In this document: in pieces, positions 56,367 through 63,530 of the stretch
Layout of the letters: each line of letters starts with the position of its first letter
How positions within the stretch are numbered: position 1 is the first letter of the stretch
DNA from: Bacteroidales bacterium
GTDB taxonomy: Bacteria > Bacteroidota > Bacteroidia > Bacteroidales > VadinHA17
Length of the DNA: 64,000 nucleotides
Reading direction: 5' to 3'
NCBI GenBank assembly: GCA_016709865.1
Contig: JADJLX010000003.1
Span: 1-64,000 of the forward strand
Made by a program: the position numbers and the translations under genes
Notes under the pieces: model-generated
Told to the model about the DNA's origin: nothing
Databases searched by the model: none
Seen by the model: only the letters and a program-made list of their open reading frames with translations

Positions 56367-56531
56367 ATGCAAAAATTTAATTTTAATTCAATGGGTGTTC
56401 ATGAGATGAATACCCTTGAAATGCAGTCAACCGATGGTGGTTTCGTTCTCATAATCCTTGGAGTTTGCGCTGTTGCTTTAACTCTGTCTTCATGTATAAC
56501 AACATATGCGACCTTGACTGAGATTGACTGA
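56367..56531 (+). CDS. Double-glycine leader peptide 2 (bacteriocin-like)
   Basis: 54 residues. Leader of 25 (MQKFNFNSMGVHEMNTLEMQ-STDGG) and a 29-residue core 'FVLIILGVCAVALTLSSCIT-TYATLTEID'. Leader and core both align with peptide 1: 'MGVxExNxxEMQxTDGG' and 'VLIILGVCA...LSSC'. The tail is much shorter than in peptide 1. Confidence 0.82.
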   Translation: MQKFNFNSMGVHEMNTLEMQSTDGGFVLIILGVCAVALTLSSCITTYATLTEID

Positions 56532-56551
56532 AATGGTTTGTAAATCAAAAA

Positions 56552-56609
56552 CCTTCTTCAGGAGAGTATAGATCTAGCAAAAAGATATAATATGCCAATA
56601 GGATATTAG
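56552..56609 (+). other. Conserved mini-ORF tail 2 ('LAKRYNMPIGY')
   Basis: In one frame: 'NLLQESIDLAKRYNMPIGY' then TAG. An ATG at 56534 would fit if one A were missing from the A-run near 56550. Matches tail 1 at ten or more of its last fifteen residues, all changes conservative. Confidence 0.4.
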
Positions 56610-56632
56610 TGCGGATATTTAATCACCTAAAA

Positions 56633-56785
56633 ATGAAGAAACTTCAAATAACAAAACGAGATGTAAAGGTTTTCTTTCTAGGCATGGTAGCTGCATTCCT
56701 GATAGTACTTATCTATGAATGGGATGATTTTGTGGATGGTTTAAAGGGAGGATTTGAAAGTGCGACAGTCGAGATTAGTAAATGA
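56633..56785 (+). CDS. Small membrane protein, 50 residues
   Basis: MKKLQITKRDVKVFFLGMVA-AFLIVLIYEWDD, one membrane helix followed by 'FVDGLKGGFESATVEISK'. Directly downstream of peptide 2 and of mini-ORF 2. Proteins of this shape often accompany Bacteroidota bacteriocin genes; immunity is a guess. Confidence 0.65.
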   Translation: MKKLQITKRDVKVFFLGMVAAFLIVLIYEWDDFVDGLKGGFESATVEISK

Positions 56786-56865
56786 ATTACTGATCTCCCA
56801 CCACGGACTAAAGTATATGGTTAGAGGAAGGCAGGTGCTATTACAGCATCAGGGTCATTCACTAA

Positions 56866-57274
56866 CCACGGCTTTTAAGCCGTGGTAGGCAGAATCGGAA
56901 GGAATAGGGCTTTAGCCCGGAACCTTACATCACACCTAATATGTATACATATAATAATATGCTTTCTGATTCATCCTCCTCCGCAAGAGGTGATTATAAG
57001 CGGTTTTGGGCTAAAGCCCTTTCCCTGAGACTTATCTCCAACCACGGACTGAAGTCCGTGGTTAATGGATGCCCTGCACGATCAAGGTATCAGTGGCAAT
57101 CACTAAGCAGGGTTTTTAACGGACTGAAGTCCTCAGCTAGTGGAAGACCATGATGATTACAGCATCAGGTTATTAACTAACCACGGCTTCTAAGCCATGG
57201 AGGAGACCAACCTGAGTAACCACGGCTTTTAAGCCGTGGAAGTTGAAACACGCTATAAAACAGGGCTTTAGCCC
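56866..57274. repeat. REP/BIME cluster, upstream of the transposase
   Basis: Perfect or near-perfect palindromes: CCACGGCTTTTAAGCCGTGG (56866-56885, 57220-57239), CCACGGACTGAAGTCCGTGG (57042-57061), CCACGGCTTCTAAGCCATGG (57181-57200), GGGCTAAAGCCC (57008-57019), GGGCTTTAGCCC (57263-57274). The block 57154-57239 (86 bp) is repeated without change at 57821-57906. No gene other than noise lies in 56,786-57,288. Confidence 0.92.
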
Positions 57275-57288
57275 AAAACCTTAATACT

Positions 57289-57726
57289 ATGCCGTACGTA
57301 AAGATCTGGATTCACTGTGTTTGGGGAACTAAAAACCGTAAACAATTCCTTTTGGGTGAGAAAAAGGCAGAAGTGATCAGTCATATCCGGAACAATGCCA
57401 ATGAAAAAGGTATATATATAGACTTTATAAATGGACATACAGAGCATCTTCACTGCCTTCTTTCTTTAAACCAGGACCAGACATTATCCAAAGTGATGCA
57501 GCTGATTAAGGGAGAATCCTCTTTTTGGATTAATAGAAATTTGGTAGTAAAGGATAAATTTGAATGGGCTGAAGAGTATTTTGGTGTTTCTGTGAGTGAG
57601 TCCCATGTTCATCGGGTTAGGGAATATATTAAAAATCAGGAACAGCATCACACGAAAAAATCATGGCAGGAGGAGTATGATGAATTTATTGAGAAGTACG
57701 GATTTAACATTTTTTATGATAAGTAA
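57289..57726 (+). mobile_element. IS200/IS605-like Y1 transposase, RAYT-like by context
   Basis: 145 residues, intact: MPYVKIWIHCVWGTKNRKQF start; HUH motif in 'INGHTEHLHCLLSL' (His-Leu-His); catalytic Tyr in 'HRVREYIKNQEQHH'. Length and motifs fit single-strand Y1 transposases. It is bracketed by REP palindromes and by two identical 86-bp repeats, the typical setting of REP-associated tyrosine transposases (RAYT). It is a single-gene element; no TnpB. Confidence 0.9.
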
Positions 57727-57749
57727 TCTATTTACATTTTATAGGTTTT

Positions 57750-57939
57750 GGGCTAAAGCCCTTTCTCAGAGACTGATCACCAACCACGGACTGAAGTCCG
57801 TGGTTAACTGATGCATTGCATGATTACAGCATCAGGTTATTAACTAACCACGGCTTCTAAGCCATGGAGGAGACCAACCTGAGTAACCACGGCTTTTAAG
57901 CCGTGGTTTGCAGAACCTACAAGACCCGGGCTTTAGCCC
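57750..57939. repeat. REP/BIME cluster, downstream of the transposase
   Basis: GGGCTAAAGCCC (57750-57761), CCACGGACTGAAGTCCGTGG (57784-57803), CCACGGCTTCTAAGCCATGG (57848-57867), CCACGGCTTTTAAGCCGTGG (57887-57906), GGGCTTTAGCCC (57928-57939). Same order as upstream. Confidence 0.92.
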
Positions 57940-58005
57940 AAAACATACATAACACGCATTATAACAATACCTCAATCAATCTAAGTATAATAAAAGTGAC
58001 TATTT

Positions 58006-58602
58006 ATGAAAATCCTCCACCACATCAAAGCCGGCTCCAGGTTAGTGCCCGTTTCACTAATTCTGGTATACATCCTCTTTGTCAGTCTGGATCTGTTTAC
58101 AACATACCTGGCATCGCCTGATCTGAAGTATGAAGGTAACTGGATTGTCAGGTACTTTAATCTGGGCTGGACACAAATCTTAATTCTTGTTCCGGTTAAT
58201 TCTCTTCTGGAAATTCTGCTTTTGTATCTGGGATTAAGTTTTACTCATTATTACTATCTGAATAACAGGGCAGGCTCCGGTTCCGGATTAATCAGAAGGA
58301 TTTTCAAAAACAAAAAACTTGTATTCAGTTTAATTGCAATCGGGTATTTTTACAACCATCTGTTCTTTTCAGTTTACATTACATTCAGCAATTACCTCAG
58401 TCATCTTTACATAAACAAAATAGAAAACATTTTTAGTGGAATTTCTGATTATTATATAGGTATTGAGATCATGTGTGGTAAATTATTTTTCCCGGCTGTG
58501 CACTTACTAACAATAACTGCATCAATATTCTATATTTTATTTATGGTGAAAAGAATAGAAAGAAACTACCCATTTGAAGGTCATTCAATAGTCATTCAAT
58601 AG
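58006..58602 (+). CDS. Multi-pass membrane protein (intact copy of the family at 55424)
   Basis: 198 residues, start MKILHHIKAGSRLVPVSLIL. About four hydrophobic segments. Conserved 'FTTYLASPDLKYEGNWIVRY' shared with 55424, 'YFYNHLFFSVYITFSNYLSH' and 'FYILFMVKRIERNYP' also shared. No family I recognise. As the intact member it is the better candidate for a functional protein in the peptide locus. Confidence 0.75.
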   Translation: MKILHHIKAGSRLVPVSLILVYILFVSLDLFTTYLASPDLKYEGNWIVRYFNLGWTQILILVPVNSLLEILLLYLGLSFTHYYYLNNRAGSGSGLIRRIFKNKKLVFSLIAIGYFYNHLFFSVYITFSNYLSHLYINKIENIFSGISDYYIGIEIMCGKLFFPAVHLLTITASIFYILFMVKRIERNYPFEGHSIVIQ

Positions 58603-58625
58603 TCATTTCAGGTAGGAAATCTGGA

Positions 58626-58672
58626 ATCGGTTCTTCGCACCCTTTAGGGTAAGGGGCGAACGAAGAACCGAT
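58626..58672. repeat. Hairpin with 12-bp perfect outer stem
   Basis: ATCGGTTCTTCG (58626-58637) and CGAAGAACCGAT (58661-58672) pair exactly; a second small stem ACCCT/AGGGT lies inside (58639-58650). 'AGTCATTCAAT' occurs three times around it (before and after). Confidence 0.8.
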
Positions 58673-58704
58673 AGTCATTCAATTGTAAAACAATCAATGA
58701 CCAC

Positions 58705-58797
58705 AAATGACAGCGCAGCAAATGACGCGAAGCAAGTAACACGAAGTAAATGACGCAAAAGGCAAATGACGCCGAAAGCAAATGACAACTGAATGAC
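58705..58797. repeat. Seven spaced AAATGAC-type direct repeats
   Basis: AAATGAC (or AAGTAAC, GAATGAC) begins at 58705, 58720, 58734, 58748, 58764, 58780 and 58791, i.e. spacings of 14-16 nt apart from the last. Between units are GCG/GAAGC-rich spacers. The following 58,800-59,080 holds no gene that I can support; a GCCC/GGGC stem near 58820-58850 looks like a terminator. Confidence 0.65.
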
Positions 58798-59082
58798 GGC
58801 CGAAGGCAAAAAAAGGAGAGCCCCGGCCAACAAATGCAGCCAGGGCTAGGGGGGGTCTGTAGTCAGGATGACCACAGTTGCCATAGGAATGTAACTACTA
58901 GCACGGAACGCAGCGAGAGATGTCTAATAGTATTCCTAAAATCTACTCCATAAGAATATTACTTTATTCCACATCCTGTAACCTGAAAAGTGATAAATCA
59001 AAACCCGGATTTTTCCTGCTACACCAACTTCACTATACAATATTAAAAATGGCCAGGGACAGAAAAATGGGGGAAGCGTATG

Positions 59083-59313
59083 TTATACAACATGTTTTAA
59101 ATAATTTTCTGCTGTCTCATCTGTCAGATACGAAACTGTCAGATGGCAGAAGTTTAGATTGACGCCTTCGTCTTTTAACTCCCTGACAAATCTTTTAACG
59201 CTTCTGTCGCTGATTCCAAATCTGAAAGCCAGATCTGCCGGTGTTCCGGTGCATTTTAACAATGCAAGCTTAAGTAACCGGATCTTGAAATTCTTTTTAT
59301 CCAAATTAGTCAT
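59083..59313 (-). CDS. Small HTH regulator (second of the related pair)
   Basis: 76 residues: MTNLDKKNFKIRLLKLALLK then 'CTGTPADLAFRFGISDRSVK' and 'RFVRELKDEGVNLNFC'. Shares the TGTPxxLA..G.S..S core with the gene at 54678 but lacks its C-terminal extension. Minus strand, facing the peptide genes. Confidence 0.75.
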   Translation of the reverse strand: MTNLDKKNFKIRLLKLALLKCTGTPADLAFRFGISDRSVKRFVRELKDEGVNLNFCHLTVSYLTDETAENYLKHVV

Positions 59314-59639
59314 TATTGCAGAATTAACATTAATAAAATTATCTCATTGGTTATAAATTTAAAAATAATTCAGTTTATTATCCAAATAAATATCGAATTA
59401 TTTTCGGTTTTGGTTGAATTATTTTTCATTTCTCATTTCTTCCCTGGCAATTATTATTCTTTTCTTTTGTTCATCCAAAAGAATGGAGCCAAAGAGGGTG
59501 CCGGAATCTGAACAAAAGGCAAGTTTGGCGAAGCCAATTCGGCGCCAGCTTTTTACCCCACTTCTCTCTTTATCCCGTTTTGTCCCAAAGACGTCAACCT
59601 AAGCATTGGGGATGAATGAGAAACCGCATAAGAAAGTTT
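59314..59639. other. Intergenic region without a supported gene
   Basis: AT-rich to 59,400. An open frame from 59414 gives an 'SSKRMEPKRVPESEQ'-like product, which is low complexity and lacks a start signal; I treat it as noise or a dispersed non-coding repeat. The next part is the inverted repeat at 59640. Confidence 0.4.
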
Positions 59640-59905
59640 CCCCTCCTTTTGAAGGAGGGGTGGTTGGGAGGACTGGTTATCACATATTTACCATATTTTA
59701 TATCCCAACCGGGGTGGTTGATTCCTTGATTTCTTCTCACCTATATTTGTTGGATAGACCTGAATTGTAAGAAATGATATGAGAATAACCATTGTAAGAA
59801 TAGATCCAGAATTTGAATATACAATCAACCACCCCGGCCGGTATCAGAATTTGTCTCATAATTCAATAGTGGTCCGGCCACCCCTCCTTCAAAAGGAGGG
59901 GAAAT
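59640..59905. repeat. Long spaced inverted repeat with GGAGGGG arms
   Basis: TTTTGAAGGAGGGGTGG (59648-59664) pairs with CCACCCCTCCTTCAAAA (59880-59896), and GGGGTGGTTGATT (59710-59722) with AATCAACCACCCC (59823-59835). Flanking CCCCTCC / GGAGGGG parts also match. The enclosed segment contains no supported gene. Related in composition to the element at 62985-63056. Confidence 0.75.
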
Positions 59906-60008
59906 GTATCAAGTATATATTCCGTGCTTTACAAAATGTTTCGTATAAAACTCTCTCACTATTTTGCAGCATTTAATACCTTAAGTATTCGGCCTTGCCT
60001 TCTCCCTC

Positions 60009-61181
60009 TCATCTTTTTATCAGCCACCACAATTTCCCAATCCGGTGCGGATAATACATCAACACCTTCAGGGTACTTGTACATTTATACCTGTTCTTCA
60101 TAAACCTTACAGAAGGGAATATGTCTCCCAGAACAAACAGGATCTTTCGGTGCAGTCCCGGAATATCTGAGAGGACGTGATGGTAGAAATGTGATTTATC
60201 TGCCGGGGGATTATCTTTAGGACTCTTTAGGAAAAACAGAAATTTATTCAGATATGAAGGATTTAGATTTTTAGAGATAAAATCATTAATCAGGGCCGGA
60301 AAAGGGATCTCCCAGAATATGCGAAGCGGCTCAAGATGATTTGCAAGCATCTCCTGCATTCCTGATTCTGATGCCAGTTTTATAAGATCAGCATTTAATA
60401 TTTCTTCTCTGTGTTTTTCCAGAAGAACAACAAGATCGGTATAAAGCCGTAGCTGCGATTCATTGTTCAACTCATGCAGATACAGATGCTTAACCAGATA
60501 GAGGAAAAAGATCTGCGGCTGCGGAATCCATGCTGTTTCATCTTTGATCTTAATCTCAAAACCTGTATCATAAAACAGGCTTGTCAGAGTCCTGTTCTTC
60601 CCCCCGAATAGTTCGTGGTGGATCTCAAGCGAGGTCCCGTTCTTTAAGAGTGAGGGGAGGTGCTTACCGGTGTCGGCTAAAATCAGCTTATGAAAAAATG
60701 ATTTAACAGGAAGCGATTCATACCCGTCCTGAATCAAAATATTCCGTGCCCTGATGCAATCAGCCCGTGAGATAAGAACATCTACATCTGACATCTGGCG
60801 TAGTCCGGCATTACCATAGATACTGTTTTCTAGCGCCATCCCTTTCAGCAGTACTGTCTTTATCTTTTCTGCATTCAGCAACCGAAGAGCATTGGCAAGA
60901 GATTCTGTATTAAAAGTGTTCCGGCTAAGACTTTGCAGAAGTGATCCCCTAAGTATAACAGCAACATCATTGGGGATTGAAGAATTCAGGTTGTGTTTTT
61001 CAAGATTATTCCATGCCAGGGCTGTAACTCCATGAGCATTTGCCAGCTTCCTGAAATAATCCCAGTCTTTTATTTCAGGTACAAGCAGCCTGATCTTTTT
61101 CAAATGCTCCTCACTGAAATCAAGACGGCACAGTTCAATCAGAAGCCTCTCCTCGTCGCGTATATTCAGTTCACTGCTCAT
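60009..61181 (-). CDS. Nucleotidyltransferase-fold protein (NTP_transf_5-like), RiPP-associated type
   Basis: 390 residues, intact. Core 'TVLLKGMALENSIYGNAGLR' and 'QMSDVDVLISRADCIRARNI' match the large nucleotidyltransferase-like family (PF14907): Lys-Gly before the acidic DVD metal pair. The second half ('EIHHELFGGKNRTLTSLFY') and a helical C-terminus follow. In lasso-peptide-related clusters such a protein sits beside an HPr-kinase-like one, and both modify the peptide or its phosphate. Its last four bases overlap the ABC gene (ATGA). Molecular target not shown here. Confidence 0.8.
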   Translation of the reverse strand: MSSELNIRDEERLLIELCRLDFSEEHLKKIRLLVPEIKDWDYFRKLANAHGVTALAWNNLEKHNLNSSIPNDVAVILRGSLLQSLSRNTFNTESLANALRLLNAEKIKTVLLKGMALENSIYGNAGLRQMSDVDVLISRADCIRARNILIQDGYESLPVKSFFHKLILADTGKHLPSLLKNGTSLEIHHELFGGKNRTLTSLFYDTGFEIKIKDETAWIPQPQIFFLYLVKHLYLHELNNESQLRLYTDLVVLLEKHREEILNADLIKLASESGMQEMLANHLEPLRIFWEIPFPALINDFISKNLNPSYLNKFLFFLKSPKDNPPADKSHFYHHVLSDIPGLHRKILFVLGDIFPSVRFMKNRYKCTSTLKVLMYYPHRIGKLWWLIKR

Positions 61182-62965
61182 CTGTTAAACCTGCTGCTCT
61201 GCCTGGTAAACATTGTGTAGTACATTCCTCCTTTTTTCATCAGTTCATCGTGGGTACCCGTCTCGGTTATCGCTCCCTTATCAAGTACAATTATCCTGTC
61301 GGCAAGGGTTACATTTGTGAACCGGTGACTTATAAGAATCGATGTACGGTCTTTTACTATCTCCCTGAACCTGCTGAAAATCTCATGCTCTGTATCGGCA
61401 TCGAGTGAACTGGAGGGCTCGTCAAGTATCAGCACCGGAGAATCACGATAAAGTGCACGCGCAAGTGCCAACTTCTGCCACTCTCCCCAGCTTAGTTCGC
61501 GGCTGTCATCGAAAAGATTTCCTATGATTGTGTCGTAGCTGTTTGGAAGATTACTAATCAGATTATCGACCCCTGTTACCGAGGCTGCGCTCTTTATCTT
61601 CACTGCATCTGCAGGAGAATTTATGTTTCCCAATCGTATGTTTTCTCCTGCCGAGAGATTGTAGAGCATAAAGTCCTGGAATACAACCGAGAACTGCTTC
61701 CTGTACTCTGCAGGCTCAATATGTTTTATGTCAGTATCGTCATATTTTACTGTGCCTGAATCGGGATCATAAAGTCTGCACAGCAATCTCACAAGCGTAC
61801 TTTTCCCGGCACCATTCGGACCAACGAGTGCAACAACTTCCCCTTTCTTTATTTTGAAAGAAATGTTATTGATAGTACTGCTGTTGTTTCCCGGATAGGT
61901 GAAGGAGAGGTTCTCTGCAGCGATCTCATTAACAAGAGGGTGTATAATGGCAACCGGTTCTTTTGCAGTGATACCCTCTTTAAGGTTCAGGAATTCGAAT
62001 GTGTCGCCAATAAACAGTCCGTCTTCATATAATCCGGCCAGCGAACTGAAGAGATCTTTTATATATAGCATTCCCTGCCTGAAAGCCAGGAGGAACATTG
62101 CCATCTCTCCCAAAGAAATCGTTTTGTTTATTGTTTGACGTGCGATAAACAATAATGTAACAAGCAGAGCCGAGGCTTTAAAAAGATTTGAGACAAGTTC
62201 TATTGTTGTTCTTTTCCTTATAATGTTAACTTCCTCATCTTTCTGTTTCAGGAAAGATGTTTTGAAAAGGTCCTTAAAGTAATTTCCCAATCCGAAAAGT
62301 CTCAGCTCCCTCGATGGCCTGTCGCCTGTAAGAAGCCAGTTGAAATAAGCCGATTTTCTTGATTCCGGTGTCTGCTTCCTCTGGAAATTATACAGCACTT
62401 CAGCATAATGAAGTCTGAGCCAAATTCCGGGGATATTGGCAACAATAAGAAGAACAGCCAGGCTCCAGTGAAGAGTAAGTATCAGTCCGGCCATAAGCAG
62501 TAGCGAGATAAATGCCCTGAAAACAGAGACGATGTTATTAAGGATACTGTTTGGCCGCCACGGGGCTTCCCTTGAAGCCCTTGTGAGACAGTCGAAATAC
62601 TCAGGCTGTTCAAAGCTGATAAGGTCAAGTTTTATGGCTTTGGAATGGAGAAGATCATACATATAGACCTCAAGCTTCAACGACTGTTTCTTCCTGACAA
62701 AATTGCTGAGATCGGATGTGGCTTCATCGAGAAACCATACGATAACTACTGCTACAACCGGCCAGAGAATAATCTCCAGCGGGGTCACCTGATGGGCAGA
62801 TGCAGCTTCTGTTATTGCATCAATCACACCTTTCAGAAGCCACACAAGTAACAAAGGAAAGATGCTTCTTATTACAGAAAGAAGAGTGTTGGCCAGTGCC
62901 CAGCCAGGGGCACTTCGCCAGACAAGTTTAAGGGATTCTCTGAATAGTTTAAGTTTCTCTCTCAT
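61178..62965 (-). CDS. ABC exporter (transmembrane plus ATPase domains)
   Basis: 595 residues, intact. Membrane half: 'APGWALANTLLSVIRSIFPL', 'IILWPVVAVVIVWFLDEATS', 'LLLMAGLILTLHWSLAVLLI'. ATPase half: Walker A '[15 protein letters not shown]', signature 'ELSWGEWQKLALARALY' (Trp in place of the usual Gly), Walker B 'PVLILDEPSSSLD', H-loop 'ISHRF'. No C39 domain. This resembles export half-transporters of lasso and other RiPP clusters, possibly also giving self-protection. Works as a homodimer. Confidence 0.88.
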   Translation of the reverse strand: MREKLKLFRESLKLVWRSAPGWALANTLLSVIRSIFPLLLVWLLKGVIDAITEAASAHQVTPLEIILWPVVAVVIVWFLDEATSDLSNFVRKKQSLKLEVYMYDLLHSKAIKLDLISFEQPEYFDCLTRASREAPWRPNSILNNIVSVFRAFISLLLMAGLILTLHWSLAVLLIVANIPGIWLRLHYAEVLYNFQRKQTPESRKSAYFNWLLTGDRPSRELRLFGLGNYFKDLFKTSFLKQKDEEVNIIRKRTTIELVSNLFKASALLVTLLFIARQTINKTISLGEMAMFLLAFRQGMLYIKDLFSSLAGLYEDGLFIGDTFEFLNLKEGITAKEPVAIIHPLVNEIAAENLSFTYPGNNSSTINNISFKIKKGEVVALVGPNGAGKSTLVRLLCRLYDPDSGTVKYDDTDIKHIEPAEYRKQFSVVFQDFMLYNLSAGENIRLGNINSPADAVKIKSAASVTGVDNLISNLPNSYDTIIGNLFDDSRELSWGEWQKLALARALYRDSPVLILDEPSSSLDADTEHEIFSRFREIVKDRTSILISHRFTNVTLADRIIVLDKGAITETGTHDELMKKGGMYYTMFTRQSSRFNR

Positions 62966-62984
62966 TTTAGCGCTTCTTCAATTT

Positions 62985-63056
62985 TTTGCCCCCTTCCCCC
63001 TAAAGGGTGTATAATCTAGTATACAATTTAGCCCCTCTTTAGGGGGGTTGGGGGGC
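62985..63056. repeat. GC-rich inverted repeat between exporter and peptidase genes
   Basis: CCCCCTTCCCCCTAAAGGG at 62990-63008 pairs with CCCTCTTTAGGGGGGTTGGG at about 63034-63053, with 'TGTATAATCTAGTATACA' (itself palindromic) in the middle. Related to the element at 50698. It might attenuate transcription between the two genes. Confidence 0.75.
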
Positions 63057-63062
63057 GGCGGA

Positions 63063-63530
63063 TCAAAATATTTTCTTCTTCAACATTATAAATATCACCC
63101 TAAATCGATTCAATATATAATTCGGTCTTTTATTAATCCTGATATCCGCCAGCACCTGATTCTCCCCGCTTGTCTCAGCTCTCACAATCCGTCCCACAAT
63201 CATTCCAATATTCACAGGTTTATCTGCATACGCATTACTATCTCCCCGTGCAACATATTTAGAAACCCCATCCTGATTAATAATTTTAGTCAGCCTGTGC
63301 ACAACAAGTCCGTTCTCTCTTTTCACAGCAATTATTTCACCCGGCACAGGAAATCCCTTCAGTTTAATTGGTTCAATAAGAAGCATTGATCCTGGTTTGA
63401 TACATGGATACATGCTGTAGCCGTGTGCTTTTATCCTGATAGTTTTCCCTTCCGATAACAGTGTAAGGCTCATATCCTTGACCAGTGTCTGTTTATTAAG
63501 ATACTTATTCATTTTCCAGGATATAATCAA
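63063..63530 (-). CDS. S24/S26-family signal peptidase-like protein, Ser-His type
   Basis: 155 residues as read (start MIISWKMNKYLNK; MNKYLNKQ also possible). Catalytic Ser in 'GYSMYPCIKPGSMLLI', His in 'GLVVHRLTKI' in the place of the usual Lys, and 'KYVARGDSNAYADKPV' as the third conserved box. The Ser-His dyad is that of the SipW/ER-type signal peptidases. The N-terminus has no clear helix; one hydrophobic stretch lies near the C-terminus. Such peptidases recur next to PqqD-like and kinase-like genes in Bacteroidota RiPP loci. Confidence 0.82.
   Translation of the reverse strand: MIISWKMNKYLNKQTLVKDMSLTLLSEGKTIRIKAHGYSMYPCIKPGSMLLIEPIKLKGFPVPGEIIAVKRENGLVVHRLTKIINQDGVSKYVARGDSNAYADKPVNIGMIVGRIVRAETSGENQVLADIRINKRPNYILNRFRVIFIMLKKKIF

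Noticed and set aside
59414..59602. 62-residue plus-strand frame with 'SSKRMEPKRVPESEQ'
   Set aside because: No start signal, low complexity, no neighbours pointing to a function; more likely a dispersed non-coding repeat.
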